Assembly: GCA_031769625.1 (NCBI GenBank)
Contig: JAUIMM010002549.1
Span: 620,001 to 684,000, forward strand
Source of the DNA: Taudactylus pleione
Taxonomy: Eukaryota; Chordata; Amphibia; Anura; Myobatrachidae
DNA length: 64,000 nucleotides
Direction: 5' to 3'
Shown here: positions 34,453 to 48,024 of the stretch, one piece after another
Layout of the letters: the number at the start of each line of letters is the position of its first letter
How positions within the stretch are numbered: position 1 is the stretch's first letter
Position numbers and translations under genes: made by a program
The notes under the pieces: model-generated
Database searches by the model: none
Told to the model about the DNA's origin: nothing
What the model saw: only the letters and a program-made list of their open reading frames with translations

Positions 34453-37436
34453 GAAAACACAGACAGCTCAAAATTACACAGAATGCGTTGAAGACCAAGG
34501 CCCACAAATGTGATGTGAAATGGCTTTTCTCCCATGTTGCATTTAAGAGAAAACAGCAAATGCTCGTTTTAGGCCAAAATGCATTGAAACCAATGGAAAC
34601 AACAAAAGCGCATTATTTGTGATATTTCCTCCTATAGCAAACACAGACAGCTCAAAATTTCACAGAATGTGTTGAAGACCAAAGCCCACAAGTGTGATGT
34701 GAAATGGTTTTTCTCCCATGTTGCGTTTAAGAGAAAACAGCAAATGCTCGTTTTAGGCCAAAATGCATTGAAACCAATGGAATCAACAAAAATGCATACT
34801 TTGTGATATCTCCTCTTGTAGCAAACACAGACAGCTCAAAATTTCACAGAATGTGTTGAAGACCAAAGCCCACAAATGTGATGTGAAATGGTTTTTCTAC
34901 CATGTAGCGTTTAAGAGAAATCAGCAAATGCTCATTTTAGGCCAAAATGCATTGAAACCAATGGAAACAAAAGCGCATACTTTGCAATATCTCCTCTTGT
35001 AGCAAACACAGACAGCTCAAAATTTCACAGAATGTGTTGAAGACCAAGGCCCACAAATGTGATGTGAAATGGTTTTTCTCCCATGTTGCATTTAAGAGAA
35101 AACAGCAAATGCTCATTTTAGGCTAAAATGCATTGAAACCAATGGAAACAACAAAAACACATACTTTGTGATATCTCCTCTTGTAGGAAACACAGACAGC
35201 TCAAAATTTCAAAGAATGTGTTGAAAACCAAGGCCCACAAATGTGATGTGAAATGGTTTTTCTCCCATGTTGCATTTAAGAGAAAACAGCAAATGTTCAT
35301 TTTAGGCCAGAATGCATTGAAACCAATGGAAACAACAAAAGTGCATACTTTGCGATATCTCCTCTTGTAGCAAACACAGACAGCTCAAAATTTCCCAGAA
35401 TGTGTTGAAACCAAAGCCCACAAATGTGATGTGAAATGGTTTTTCTCCCATGTTGCATTTAAGAGAAAACAGCAAATGCTCGTTTTAGGCCAAAATGCTT
35501 GGAAACCAATGGAATCAACAAAAATGCATACTTTGTGATATCTCCTCTTGTAGCAAACACAGACAGCTCAAAATTTCACAGAATGTGTTGAAGACCAAAG
35601 CCCATAAGTGTGATGTGAAATGGTTTTTTCTCCCATGTTGCGTTTAAGAGAAAACAGCAATTGCTCGTTTTAGGCCAAAATGCATAAAAACCAATGGAAT
35701 CAACAAAAATGCATACTTTGTGATATCTCCTCTTGTAGCAAACACAGACAGCTCAAAATTTCACAGAATGTGTTGAAGACCAAAGCCCACAAATGTGATG
35801 TGAAATGGGTTTTTCTACCATGTAGCGTTTAAGAGAAATCAGCAAATGCTCGTTTTAGGCCAAAATGCATTGAATCCAATGGAAACAAAAGCGCATACTT
35901 TGCAATATCTCCTCTTGTAGCAAACACAGACAGCTCAAAATTTCACAGAATGTGTTTGAAGACCAAGGTACACAAATGTGATGTGAAATGGTTTTTCTCC
36001 AATGTTGCATTTAAGAGAAAACAGCAAATGCTCGTTTTAGGCTAAAATGCATTGAAACCAATGGAAACAACAAAAACACATACTTTGTGATATCTCCTCT
36101 TGTAGGAAACACAGACAGCTCAAAATTTCACAGAATGTGTTGAAAACCAAGGCCCACAAATGTGATGTGAAATGGTTTTTCTCCCATGTTGCATTTAAGA
36201 GAAAACAGCAAATGCTCGTTTTAGGGCTAAAATGCATTGAAACCAATGGAAACAACAAAAAAACATACTTTGTGATATCTCCTCTTGTAGGAAACACAGA
36301 CAGCTCAAAAATTTCACAGAATGTGTTGAAAACCAAGGGCCCACAAATGTGATGTGAAATGGTTTTTTCTCCCATGTTGCATTTAAGAGAAAACAGCAAA
36401 TGTTCATTTTTTGCCAGAATGCATTGAAACCAATGGAAACAACAAAAGTGCATACTTTGCGATATCTACTCTTGTAGCAAACACAGACAGCTCAAAATTT
36501 CACAGAATGTTTTGAAGACCAAGTCCCACAAATGTGATTTTAAATGGTTTTTCTACCCATGTAGCGTTTAAGAGAAAACAGCAAATGCTTGTTTTAGGCC
36601 AAACTGCATTGAAACCAATGGAAATAAAAGCGCATACTTTGCAATATCTCCTCTTGTAGCAAACACAGACAGCTCAAAATTTCACAGAATGTGTTGAAGA
36701 CCAAGGCCCACAAATGTGATGTGAAATGGTCTTTCTCCCATGTTGCATTTAAGAGAAAACAGCAAATGCTCGTTTTAGGCTAAAATGCATTGAAACCAAT
36801 GGAAACAACAAAAAACACATATTTTGTGATATCTCCTCTTGTAGAAAACACAGACAGCTCAAAATTTCACAGAATGTTTTGAAGACCAAGTCCCACAAAT
36901 GTGATGTGAAATGGTTTTTTCTACCATGTAGCATTTAAGAGAAATCAGCAAATGCTCGTTTTTAGGCCAAAATGCATTGAAACCAATGGAAACAAAAGCG
37001 CATACTTTGCAATATCTCCTCTTGTAGCAAACACAGACAGCTCAAAATTTCACAGAATGTGTTGAAAACCAAGGCCCACAAATGTGATGTGAAATGGTTT
37101 TTCTCCCATGTTGCATTTAAGAGAAAACAGCAAATGCTCGTTTTAGGGCCAAAATGCATTGAGGCCAATGGAAACAACAAAAAACCCATATTTTGTGATA
37201 TCTCCTCTTCTAGAGAACACAGACAGCTGAAAATTACACAGAATGCATTGAAGACCAAGGTCCAGAAATGTGATTTGAAATGACTTTTCTCCCATGTTGC
37301 GTTTAAGAGAAAAACAGCAAATTCTCGTTTTAGGCCAAAATGCATTGAAACCAATGGAAACAACAAAAGCGCATTCTTTGTGATATTTCCTCCTATAGCA
37401 AACACAGACAGCTCAAAATTTCACAGAATGTGTTGA

Positions 37437-37450
37437 AGACCAAGGCCCAC
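37437..37450 (+). other. LINE-free paralogue of the insertion junction
   Basis: At about 37431-37470 the array reads GTTGAAGACCAAGGCCCAC and continues with GATGAGAAATGG and the TTCATTTTTTGCC unit, exactly as the right LINE flank does from 26439. The GACCAAG heptamer missing at the LINE is present here. The same arrangement is at about 15357. This shows the right-hand junction sequence before insertion. Confidence 0.75.
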
Positions 37451-40400
37451 AAATGTGATGAGAAATGGTTTTTCTCCCATGTTGCATTTAAGAGAAAACA
37501 GCAAATGTTCATTTTTTGCCAGAATGCATTGAAACCAATGGAAACAACAAAAGTGCATACTTTGCGATATCTACTCTTGTAGCAAACACAGACAGCTCAA
37601 AATTTCACAGAATGTTTTGAAGACCAAGTCCCACAAATGTGATTTTAAATGGTTTTTCTACCATGTAGCGTTTAAGAGAAAACAGCAAATGCTAATTTTA
37701 AACCAGAATTCATTGAACCCAACGGAAACAACAAAAGTGCATACTTTGCGATATCTCCTCTTGTAGCAAACACAGGCAGCTCAAAATTTCACAGAATGTT
37801 TTGAGGACCAAGTCCCACAAATGTGATGTGAAATGGTTTTTCTACCATGTAGCGTTTAAGAGAAAACAGCAAATGCTCATTTTATGCCGAAATGCATTGA
37901 AACCAATGGAGAGAAAAGCACATACTTTGCAATATCTTTCTCTTGTAGCAAACACAGACAGCTCAAAATTTCACAGAATGTGTTGAAGACCAAGGCCCAC
38001 AAATGTGATTAGAAATGGTCTTTCTCCCATTTTGCATTTAAGAGAAAACAGCAAATGCTCGTTTTAGGCCAAAATGCCATGAAACCAATGGAAACAACAA
38101 AAAACACATATTTTGTGATATCTCCTCTTGTAGAAAACACAGACAGCTCAAAATCACACAGAATGCGTTGAAGACCAAGGCCCACAAATGTGAGGTGAAA
38201 TGGCTTTTCTCCCATGTTGCATTTAAGAGAAAACAGCAAATGCTCGTTTTAGGCCAAAATGCATTGAAACCAATGGAAACAACAAAAGCGCATTTTTTGT
38301 GATATTTCCTCCTATAGCAAACACAGACAGCTCAAAATTTCACAGAATGTGTTGAAGACCAAGGCCCACAAGTGTGATGTGAAATGGTTTTTTCTCCCAT
38401 GTTGCGTTTAAGAGAAAACAGCAAATGCTCATTTTAGGCCAAAATGCATTGAAACCAATGGAATCAACAAAAATGCATACTTTGTGATATCTCCTCTTGT
38501 AGCAAACACAGACAGCTCAAAATTTCACAGAATGTGTTGAAGACCAAAGCCCACAAATGTGATGTGAAATGGTTTTTCTACCATGTAGCGTTTAAGAGAA
38601 ATCAGCAAATGCTCATTTTAGGCCAAAATGCATTGAAACCAATGGAAACAAAAGCGCATACTTTGCAATATCTCCTCTTGTAGCAAACACAGACAGCTCA
38701 AAATTTCACAGAACGTGTTGAAGACCAAGGCCCACAAATGTGATTAGAAATGGTCTTTCTCCCATTTTGCATTTAAGAGAAAACAGCAAATGCTTGTTTT
38801 AGGCCAAAATGCATTGAAACCAATGGAAACAACAAAAACACATATTTTGTGATATCTCCTCTTGTAGAAAACACAGACAGCTCAAAATTACACAGAATGC
38901 GTTGAAGACCAAGGCCCACAAATGTGATGTGAAATGGTTTTTCTCCCATGTTGCATTTAAGAGAAAACAGCAAATGCTCGTTTTAGGCCAAAATGCATTG
39001 AAACCAATGAAAACAACAAAAGCGCATTTTTTGTGATATTTCCTCCTATAGCAAACACAGACAGCTCAAAATTTCACAGAATGTGTTGAAGACCAAGGCC
39101 CACAAGTGTGATGTGAAATGGTTTTTCTCCCATGTTGCGTTTAAGAGAAAACAGCAAATGCTCGTTTTAGGCCAAAATGCATTGAAACCAATGGAATCAA
39201 CAAAAATGCATACTTTGTGATATCTCCTCTTGTAGCAAACACAGACAGCTCAAAATTTCACAGAATGTTTTGAAGACCAAAGCCCACAAATGTGATGTGA
39301 AATGGTTTTTCTACCATGTAGCGTTTAAGAGAAATCAGCAAATGCTCGTTTTAGGCTAAAATGCATTGAAACCAATGGAAACAAAAGCGCATACTTTGCA
39401 ATATCTCCTCTTGTAGCAAACACAGACAGCTCAAAATTTCACAGAATGTGTTGAAGACCAAGGCCCACAAATGTGATGTGAAATGGTTTTTCTCCCATGT
39501 TGCATTTAAGAGAAAACAGCAAATGCTCATTTTAGGCTAAAATGCATTGAAACCAATGGAAACAACAAAAACACATACTTTGTGATATCTCCTCTTGTAG
39601 GAAACACAGACAGCTCAAAATTTCACAGAATGTGTTGAAAACCAAGGCCCACAAATGTGATGTGAAATGGTTTTTCTCCCATGTTGCATTTAAGAGAAAA
39701 CAGCAAATGTTCATTTTAGGCCAGAATGCATTGAAACCAATGGAAACAACAAAAGTGCATACTTTGCGATATCTCCTCTTGTAGCAAACACAGACAGCTC
39801 AAAATTTCACAGAATGTGTTGAAACCAAAGCCCACAAATGTGATGTGAAATGGTTTTTCTCCCATGTTGCATTTAGGAGAAAACAGCAAATGCTCGTTTT
39901 AGGCCAAAATGCATTGAAGCCAATGGAAACAACAAAACACATATTTTGTGATATCTCCTCTTCTAGAGAACACAGACAGCTCAAAATTACACAGAATGCA
40001 TTGAAAACCAAGGTCCACAAATGTGATTTGAAATGACTTTTCTCCCATGTTGCGTTTAAGAGAAAACAGCAAATTCTCGTTTTAGGCCAAAATGCATTGA
40101 AACCAATGGAAACAACAAAAGCGCATTCTTTGTGATATTTCCTCCTATAGCAAACACAGACAGCTCAAAATTTCACAGAATGTGTTGAAGACCAAGGCCC
40201 ACAAGTGTGATGTGAAATGATTTTTCTCCCATGTTGCGTTTAAGAGAAAACAGCAAATGCTAATTTTAAGCCAGAATTCATTGAACCCAATGGAAACAAC
40301 AAAAGTGCATACTTTGCGATATCTCCTCTTGTAGCAAACACAGACAGCTCAAAATTTCACAGAATGTGTTGAAGACCAAGGCCCACAAATGTGATTAGAA

Positions 40401-40670
40401 ATGGTCTTTCTCCCATTTTGCATTTAAGAGAAAACAGCAAATGCTCGTTTTAGGCTAAAATGCCTTGAAACCAATGGAAACAACAAAAACACATATTTTG
40501 TGATATCTCCTCTTGTAGAAAACACAGACAGCTCAAAATTACACAGAATGCGTTGAAGACCAAGGCCCACAAATGTGATGTGAAATGGCTTTTCTCCCAT
40601 GTTGCATTTAAGAGAAAACAGCAAATGCTCGTTTTAGGCCAAAATGCATTGAAACCAATGGAAACAACAA
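37445..40670 (+). repeat. Long-range duplication unit, copy 2
   Basis: Partner of 26439-29660. It is preceded by about 2 kb (35.4-37.4 kb) that is collinear with about 17.0-18.9 kb, the left side of the LINE, so this locus is a LINE-free counterpart of the insertion region. Confidence 0.83.
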
Positions 40671-43600
40671 AAGCGCATTTTTTGTGATATTTCCTCCTAT
40701 AGCAAACACAGACAGCTCAAAATTTCACAGAATGTGTTGAAGACCAAAGCCCACAAGTGTGATGTGAAATGTTTATTCTCCCATGTTGCGTTTAAGAGAA
40801 AATAGCAAATGCTCGTTTTAGGCCAAAATGCATTGAAACCAATGGAATCAACAAAAATGCATACTTTGTGATATCTCCTCTTGTAGCAAACACAGACAGC
40901 TCAAAATTTTACAGAATGTGTTGAAGACCAAAGCCCACAAATGTGATGTGAAATGGTTTTTCTACCATGTAGCGTTTAAGAGAAATCAGCAAATGCTCGT
41001 TTTAGGCCAAAATGCATTGAATCCAATGGAAACAAAAGCGCATACTTTGCAATATCTCCTCTTGTAGCAAACACAGACAGCTCAAAATTTCACAGAATGT
41101 GTTGAAGACCAAGGCCCACAAATGTGATGTGAAATGGTTTTTCTCCCATGTTGCATTTAAGAGAAAACCGCAAATGCTCATTTTAGGCTAAAGTACATTG
41201 AAACCAATGGAAACAACAAAAACACATACTTTGTGATATCTCCTCTTGTAGGAAACACAGACAGCTCAAAATTTCACAGAATGTGTTGAAAACCAAGGCC
41301 CACAAATGTGATGTGAAATGGTTTTTCTCCCATGTTACATTTAAGAGAAAACAGCAAATGTTCATTTTTTGCCAGAATGCATTGAAACTAATGGAAACAA
41401 CAAAAGGGCATTTTTTGTGATATTTCCTCCTATAGCAAACACAGACAGCTCAAAACTTCTCAGAATGTGTTGAAGACCAAGGACCACAAGTGTGATGTGA
41501 AATGGTTTTTCTCCCATATTGCATATAAGAGAAAACAGCAAATGCTCGTTTTAGGCCAAAATGCATTGAAACCAATGGAATCAACAAAAATGCATACTTT
41601 GTGATATCTCCTCTTGTAGCAAACACAGACAGCTCAAAATTTCACAGAATGTGTTGAAGACCAAAGCCCACAAGTGTGATATGAAATGGTTTTTCTCCCA
41701 TGTTGCGTTTAAGAGAAAACAGCAAATGCTCGTTTTAGGCCAAAATGCATTGAAACCAATGGAATCAACAAAAATGCATACTTTGTGATATCTCCTCTTG
41801 TAGCAAACACAGACAGCTCAAAATTTCACAGAATGTGTTGAAGACCAAAGCCCACAAATGTGATGTGAAATGGTTTTTCTACCATGTAGCGTTTAAGAGA
41901 AATCAGCAAATGCTCGTTTTAGGCCAAAATGCTTTGAATCCAATGGAAACAAAAGCGCATACTTTGCAATATCTCCTCTTGTAGCAAACACAGACAGCTC
42001 AAAATTTCACAGAATGTGTTGAAGACCAAGGCCCACAAATGTGATGTGAAATGGTTTTTCTCCCATGTTGCATTTAGGAGAAAACAGCAAATGATCGTTT
42101 TAGGCTAAAATGCATTGAAACCAATGGAAACAACAAAAACACATACTTTGTGATATCTCCTCTTGTAGGAAACACAGACAGCTCAAAATTTCACAGAATG
42201 TGTTGAAAACCAAGGCCCACAAATGTGATGTGAAATGGTTTTTCTCCCATGTTGCATTTAAGAGAAAACAGCAAATGTTCATTTTTTGCCAGAATGCATT
42301 GAAACCAATGGAAACAACAAAAGTGCATATTTTGCGATATCTCCTCTTGTAGCAAACACAGACATCTCAAAATTTCACAAAATGTTTTGAAGACCAAGTC
42401 CCACAAATGTGATTTGAAATGGTTTTTCTACCATGTAGCGTTTAAGAGAAAACAGCAAATGCTCGTTTTAGGCCAAAATGCATTGAAACCAATGGAAACA
42501 AAAGTGCATACTTTGCAATATCTCCTCTTGTAGCAAACACAGACAGCTCAAAATTTCACAGAATGTGTTGAAACCAAAGCCCACAAATGTGATGTGAAAT
42601 GGTTTTTCTCCCATGTTGCATTTAAGAGAAAACAGCAAATGCTCGTTTTAGGCCAAAATGCATTGAAGCCAATGGAAACAACAAAACACATATTTTGTGA
42701 TATCTCCTCTTCTAGAGAACACAGACAGCTCAAAATTACACAGAATGTATTGAAGACCAAGGTCCACAAATGTGATTTGAAATTACTTTTCTCCCATGTT
42801 GCGCTTAAGAGAAAACAGCAAATTCTCGTTTTAGGCCAAAATGCATTGAAACCAATGGAAACAACAAAAGCGCATTCTTTGTGATATTTCCTCCTATAGC
42901 AAACACAGACAGCTCAAAATTTCACAGAATGTGTTGAAGACAAAGGCCCACAAGTGTGATGTGAAATGGTTTTTCTCCCATGTTGCGTTTAAGAGAAAAC
43001 AGCAAATGCTAATTTTAAGCCAGAATTCATTGAACCCAATGGAAACAACAAAAGTGCATACTTTGCGATATCTCCTCTTGTAGCAAACACAGACAGCTCA
43101 AAATTTCACAGAATGTTTTGAAGACCAAGTCCCACAAATGTGATGTTAAATGGTTTTTCTACCATGTAGCATTTAAGAGAAAACAGCAAATGCTCATTTT
43201 ATGCCGAAATGCATTGAAACCAATGGAGAGAAAAGCACATACTTTGCAATATATGTCCTCTTGTAGCAAACACAGACAGCTCAAAATTTCACAGAATGTG
43301 TTGAAGACCAAGGCCCACAAATGTGACTAGAAATGGTCTTTCTCCCATTTTGCATTTAAGAGAAAACAGCAAATGCTCGTTTTAGGCTAAAATGCATTGA
43401 AACCAATGGAACAACAAAAACACATATTTTGTGATATCTCCTCTTGTAGAAAACACAGACAGCTCAAAATCACACAGAATGCGTTGAAGACCAAGGCCCA
43501 CAAATGTGATGTGAAATGGCTTTTCTCCCATGTTGCATTTAAGAGAAAACAGCAAATGCTCGTTTTAGGCCAAAATGCATTGAAACCAATGGAAACAACA

Positions 43601-43705
43601 AAAGCGCATTTTTTGTGATATTTCCTCCTATAGCAAACACAGACAGCTCAAAATTTCACAGAATGTGTTGAAGACCAAAGCCCATAAGTGTGATGTGAAA
43701 TGGTT

Positions 43706-45386
43706 TTTCTCCCATGTTGCGTTTAAGAGAAAACAGCAAATGCTCGTTTTAGGCCAAAATGCATTGAAACCAATGGAATCAACAAAAATGCATACTTTGT
43801 GATATCTCCTCTTGTAGCAAACACAGACAGCTCAAAATTTCACAGAATGTGTTGAAGACCAAAGCCCACAAATGTGATGTGAAATGGTTTTTCTACCATG
43901 TAGCATTTAAGAGAAATCAGCAAATGCTCGTTTTAGGCCAAAATGCTTTGAATCCAATGGAAACAAAAGCGCATACTTTGCAATATCTCCTCTTGTAGCA
44001 AACACAGACAGCTCAAAATTTCACAGAATGTGTTGAAGACCAAGGCCCACAAATGTGATGTGAAATGGTTTTTCTCCCATGTTGCATTTAGGAGAAAACA
44101 GCAAATGCTCGTTTTAGGCTAAAATGCATTGAAACCAATGGAAACAACAAAAACACATACTTTGTGATATCTCCTCTTGTAGGAAACACAGACAGCTCAA
44201 AATTTCACAGAATGTGTTGAAAACCAAGGCCCACAAATGTGATGTGAAATGGTTTTTCTCCCATGTTGCATTTTAGAGAAAACAGCAAATGTTCATTTTT
44301 TGCCAGAATGCATTGAAACCAATGGAAACAACAAAAGGGCATACTTTGCGATATCTCCTCTTGTAGCAAACACAGACAGCTCAAAATTTCACAGAATGTT
44401 TTGAAGACCAAGTCCCACAAATGTGATTTTAAATGGTTTTTCTACCATGTAGCGTTTAAGAGAAAACAGCAAATGCTTGTTTTAGGCCAAAATGCATTGA
44501 AACCAATGGAAACAAAAGCGCATTCTTTGCAATATCTCCTCTTGTAGCAAACACAGACAGCTCAAAATTTCACAGAATGTGTTGAAAACCAAGGCCCACA
44601 AATGTGATGTGAAATGGTTTTTCTCCCATGTTGCATTTAAGAGAAAACAGCAAATGCTAATTTTATGCAGCAATGCATTGAAACCAATGGAGAGAAAAGC
44701 ACATACTTTGCAATATCTCCTCTTGTAGCAAACACAGACAGCTCAAAATTTCACAGAATGTGTTGAAGACCAAGGCCCACAAATGTGATTAGAAATGTTC
44801 TTTCTCTCATTTTGCATTTAAGAGAAAACAGCAAATGCTCGTTTTAGGCTAAAATGCATTGAAACCAATGGAAACAACAAAAACACATATTTTGTGATAT
44901 CTCCTCTTGTAGAAAACACAGACAGCTCAAAATTACACAGAATGCGTTGAAGACCAAGGCCCACAAATGTGATGTGAAATGGCTTTTCTCCCATGTTGCA
45001 TTTAAGAGAAAACAGCAAATGCTCGTTTTAGGCCAAAATGCATTGAAACCAATGGAAACAACAAAAGCGCATTATTTGTGATATTTCCTCCTATAGCAAA
45101 CACAGACAGCTCAAAATTTCACAGAATGTGTTGAAGACCAAAGCCCACAAGTGTGATGTGAAATGGTTTTTCTCCCATGTTGCGTTTAAGAGAAAACAGC
45201 AAATGCTCGTTTTAGGCCAAAATGCATTGAAACCAATGGAATCAACAAAAATGCATACTTTGTGATATCTCCTCTTGTAGCAAACACAGACAGCTCAAAA
45301 TTTCACAGAATGTGTTGAAGACCAAAGCCCACAAATGTGATGTGAAATGGTTTTTCTACCATGTAGCGTTTAAGAGAAATCAGCAA
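43706..45386 (+). repeat. Dispersed higher-order block, copy 3 (13206 bp offset)
   Basis: This matches 30500-32180 over about 1.68 kb, including the AAAAGGGCATAC and GCGCATTATTTG units. It ends where a CAAATGCTCATT unit of copy 1 is replaced by the CAAAAGCTCG unit. Confidence 0.8.
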
Positions 45387-46066
45387 AAGCTCGTTTTAGG
45401 CCAAAATGCATTGAATCCAATGGAAACAAAAGCGCATACTTTGTGATATCTCCTCTTGTAGCAAACACAGACAGCTCAAAATTTCACAGAATGTGTTGAA
45501 GACCAAGGCCCACAAATGTGATGTGAAATGGTTTTTCTCCCATGTTGCATTTAAGAGAAAACAGCAAATGTTCATTTTTTGCCAGAATGCATTGAAACCA
45601 AAGGAAACAACAAAAGTGCATACTTTGCGATATCTCCTCTTGTAGCAAACACAGACAGCTCAAAATTTCACAGAATGATTTGAAGACCAAGTCCCACAAA
45701 TGTGATTTTAAATGGTTTTACTACCATGTAGCATTTAAGAGAAAACAGCAAATGCTCGTTTTAGGCCAAAATGCATTGAAACCAATGGAAACAAAAGCGC
45801 ATACTTTGCAATATCTCCTCTTGTAGCAAACACAGACAGCTCAAAATTTCACAGAATGTGTTGTAGACCAAAGCCCACAAATGTGATGTGAAATGGTCTT
45901 TCTCCCATGTTGCATTTAAGAGAAAACAGCAAATGCTCGTTTTAGGCTAAAATGCATTGAAACCAATGGAAACAACAAAAACACATATTTTGTGATATCT
46001 CCTCTTGTAGTAAACACAGACAGCTCAAAATTACACAGAATGCGTAGAAGACCAAGGCCCACAAAT
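45135..46066 (+). repeat. Duplicated block (partner at 50259-51190)
   Basis: This recurs at an offset of 5124 bp (28 monomers). Shared private variants are CAGCAAAAGCTCG, AACCAAAGGAAAC and CACAGAATGATTTGAAG. Confidence 0.8.
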
Positions 46067-46563
46067 GTGATGTTAAAAGGCTTTTCTCCCATGTCGCATT
46101 TAAGAAAAAACAGCAAATGCTCGTTTTAGGCCAAAATGCATTGAAACCAATGGAAACAACAAAAGCGCATTTTTTGTGATATTTCCTCCTATAGCAAACA
46201 CAGACAGCTCAAAAATTCTCAGAATGTGTTGAAGACCAAGGCCCAGAAGTGTGATGTGAAATGTTTTTTCTCCCATATTGCGTTTAAGAGAAAACAGCAA
46301 ATGCTCATTTTAGGCCAGAATGCATTGAACCCAATGGAAACAACAAAAGTTCATACTTTGCGATATCTCCTCTTGTAGCAAACACAGACAGCTCAAAATT
46401 TCACAGAATGTGTTGAAGACCAAAGCCCACAAATGTGATCTGAAATAGTTTTTCTCCCATGTTGCATTTAAGAGAAAACAGCAAATGCTCGTTTTAGGCC
46501 AAAATGCATTGAAACCAGTGGAAAGAACAAAAGTTCATACTTTGCAATATCTCCTCTTGTAGC

Positions 46564-48024
46564 AAACACAGACAGCTCAAAATTTCACAGAATGTGTTGA
46601 AGACAAAGGCCCACAAATGTGATGTGAAATGGTCTTTCTCCCATGTTGCATTTAAGAGAAAAAAGCAAATGCTCGTTTTAGGCCAAAATGCATTGAAACC
46701 AGTTGAAAGAACAAAAGTGCATACTTTGTGATATCTAATCTTGTAGCAAACGCAGACAGCTCAAAATTTCACAGCATGTGTTGAAGAACAAGGCCCACAA
46801 ATGTGATGTGAAATGGTTTTTCTCCCGTGTTGTGTTTAAGAGAAAACAGCAAATGCTCATTTTAGACCAAAATGCATTGAAACCAATGGAAACAAAAGCG
46901 CATACTTTGTGATATCTCCTCTTGTGGCAAACACAGACAGCTCAAAATTTCACACAATGTGTTGTAGAACAATGCCCACAAATTAGATGTGAAATGATTT
47001 TCCTCCCATGTTGCGTTTAAGAAAAAACAGCAAATGCTTGTTTTAGGACAAAATGCATTGAAACATATGGAAACAACAAAAGCGCATACTTTGTTATATC
47101 TCCTCTTGTAGCAAACACAGACAGCTCAAAATTTAACAGAATGTCTTGAAACCAATGCCCACAAATGTGATGTGAAATGGTTTTTCTCCCATTTTGCATT
47201 TAAGAGAAAACAGCAAATGCTCGTTTTAGGCCAAAATACATTGAAACCAATGGAAACAAAAAAAACACATACTTTGTGATATCTCTTCTTGTAGAAACAC
47301 AGACAGCTCAAAATTTCACAAAATGCGTTGAAGACCAAGGCCCACAAATGTGAAATGGTTTTTCTCCCTTGTTGCATTTAAGAGAAAACAGCAAATGCTC
47401 GTTCTAGGCCAAAATGCATTAAAACCAATGGAAAGAACAAAAGCGCATACTTTGTGATATCTCCTCTTGTAGCAAGCACAGACAGCTCAAAATTTCACGG
47501 AATGTGTTGAAGACCAAAACCTACAAATGTGATGTGAAATGGTTTTTCTCACATGTTGCTTATAAGAGAAAACAGCAAATGCTCGTTTTAGGCCAAAATG
47601 CTTTGAAACCAATGGAAACAACAAAAACACATACTTTGTGATATCTCCTCTTGTAGAAAACACAGACAGCTCAAAATTTCACAGAATGTGTTGAACACCA
47701 AGGCCCACAAATGTGATGTGAAATGGTTTTCTCCCATGTTGCATTTAAGAGAAAACAGCAAATGCTCGTTCTAGGCCAAAATGCATTAAAACCAATGGAA
47801 AGAACAAAAGCGCATACTTTGTGATATCTCCTCTTGTAGCAAGCACAGACAGCTCAAAATTTCACAGAATGTGTTGAAGACCAAAACCCACAAATGTGAT
47901 GTGAAATGGTTTTTCTCACATGTTGCTTATAAGAGAAAACAGCAAATGCTCGTTTTAGGCCAAAATGCTTTGAAACCAATGGAAACAACAAAAACACATA
48001 CTTTGTGATATCATCTCTTGTAGC
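46564..48024 (+). repeat. 8-monomer tandem repeat, copy 1 (1461 bp)
   Basis: This divergent subfamily block is followed directly by its copy at 48025-49485. Diagnostic variants are GTTGAAAGAAC, AATTAGATGTG, TAACAGAATGTCTTG, CTTATAAGAG and GTTCTAGGCC. One unit has lost 5 bp (CACAAATGTGAAATGG near 47342). Confidence 0.85.

Noticed and set aside
36962..37405. A 147-codon antisense ORF, the longest in the satellite, and the many 60-100 codon ORFs around it
   Set aside because: They recur with the monomer period on both strands, the 184 bp unit shifts frame each time, and the longest ones arise where homopolymer indels join frames. No domain or start context supports a gene.
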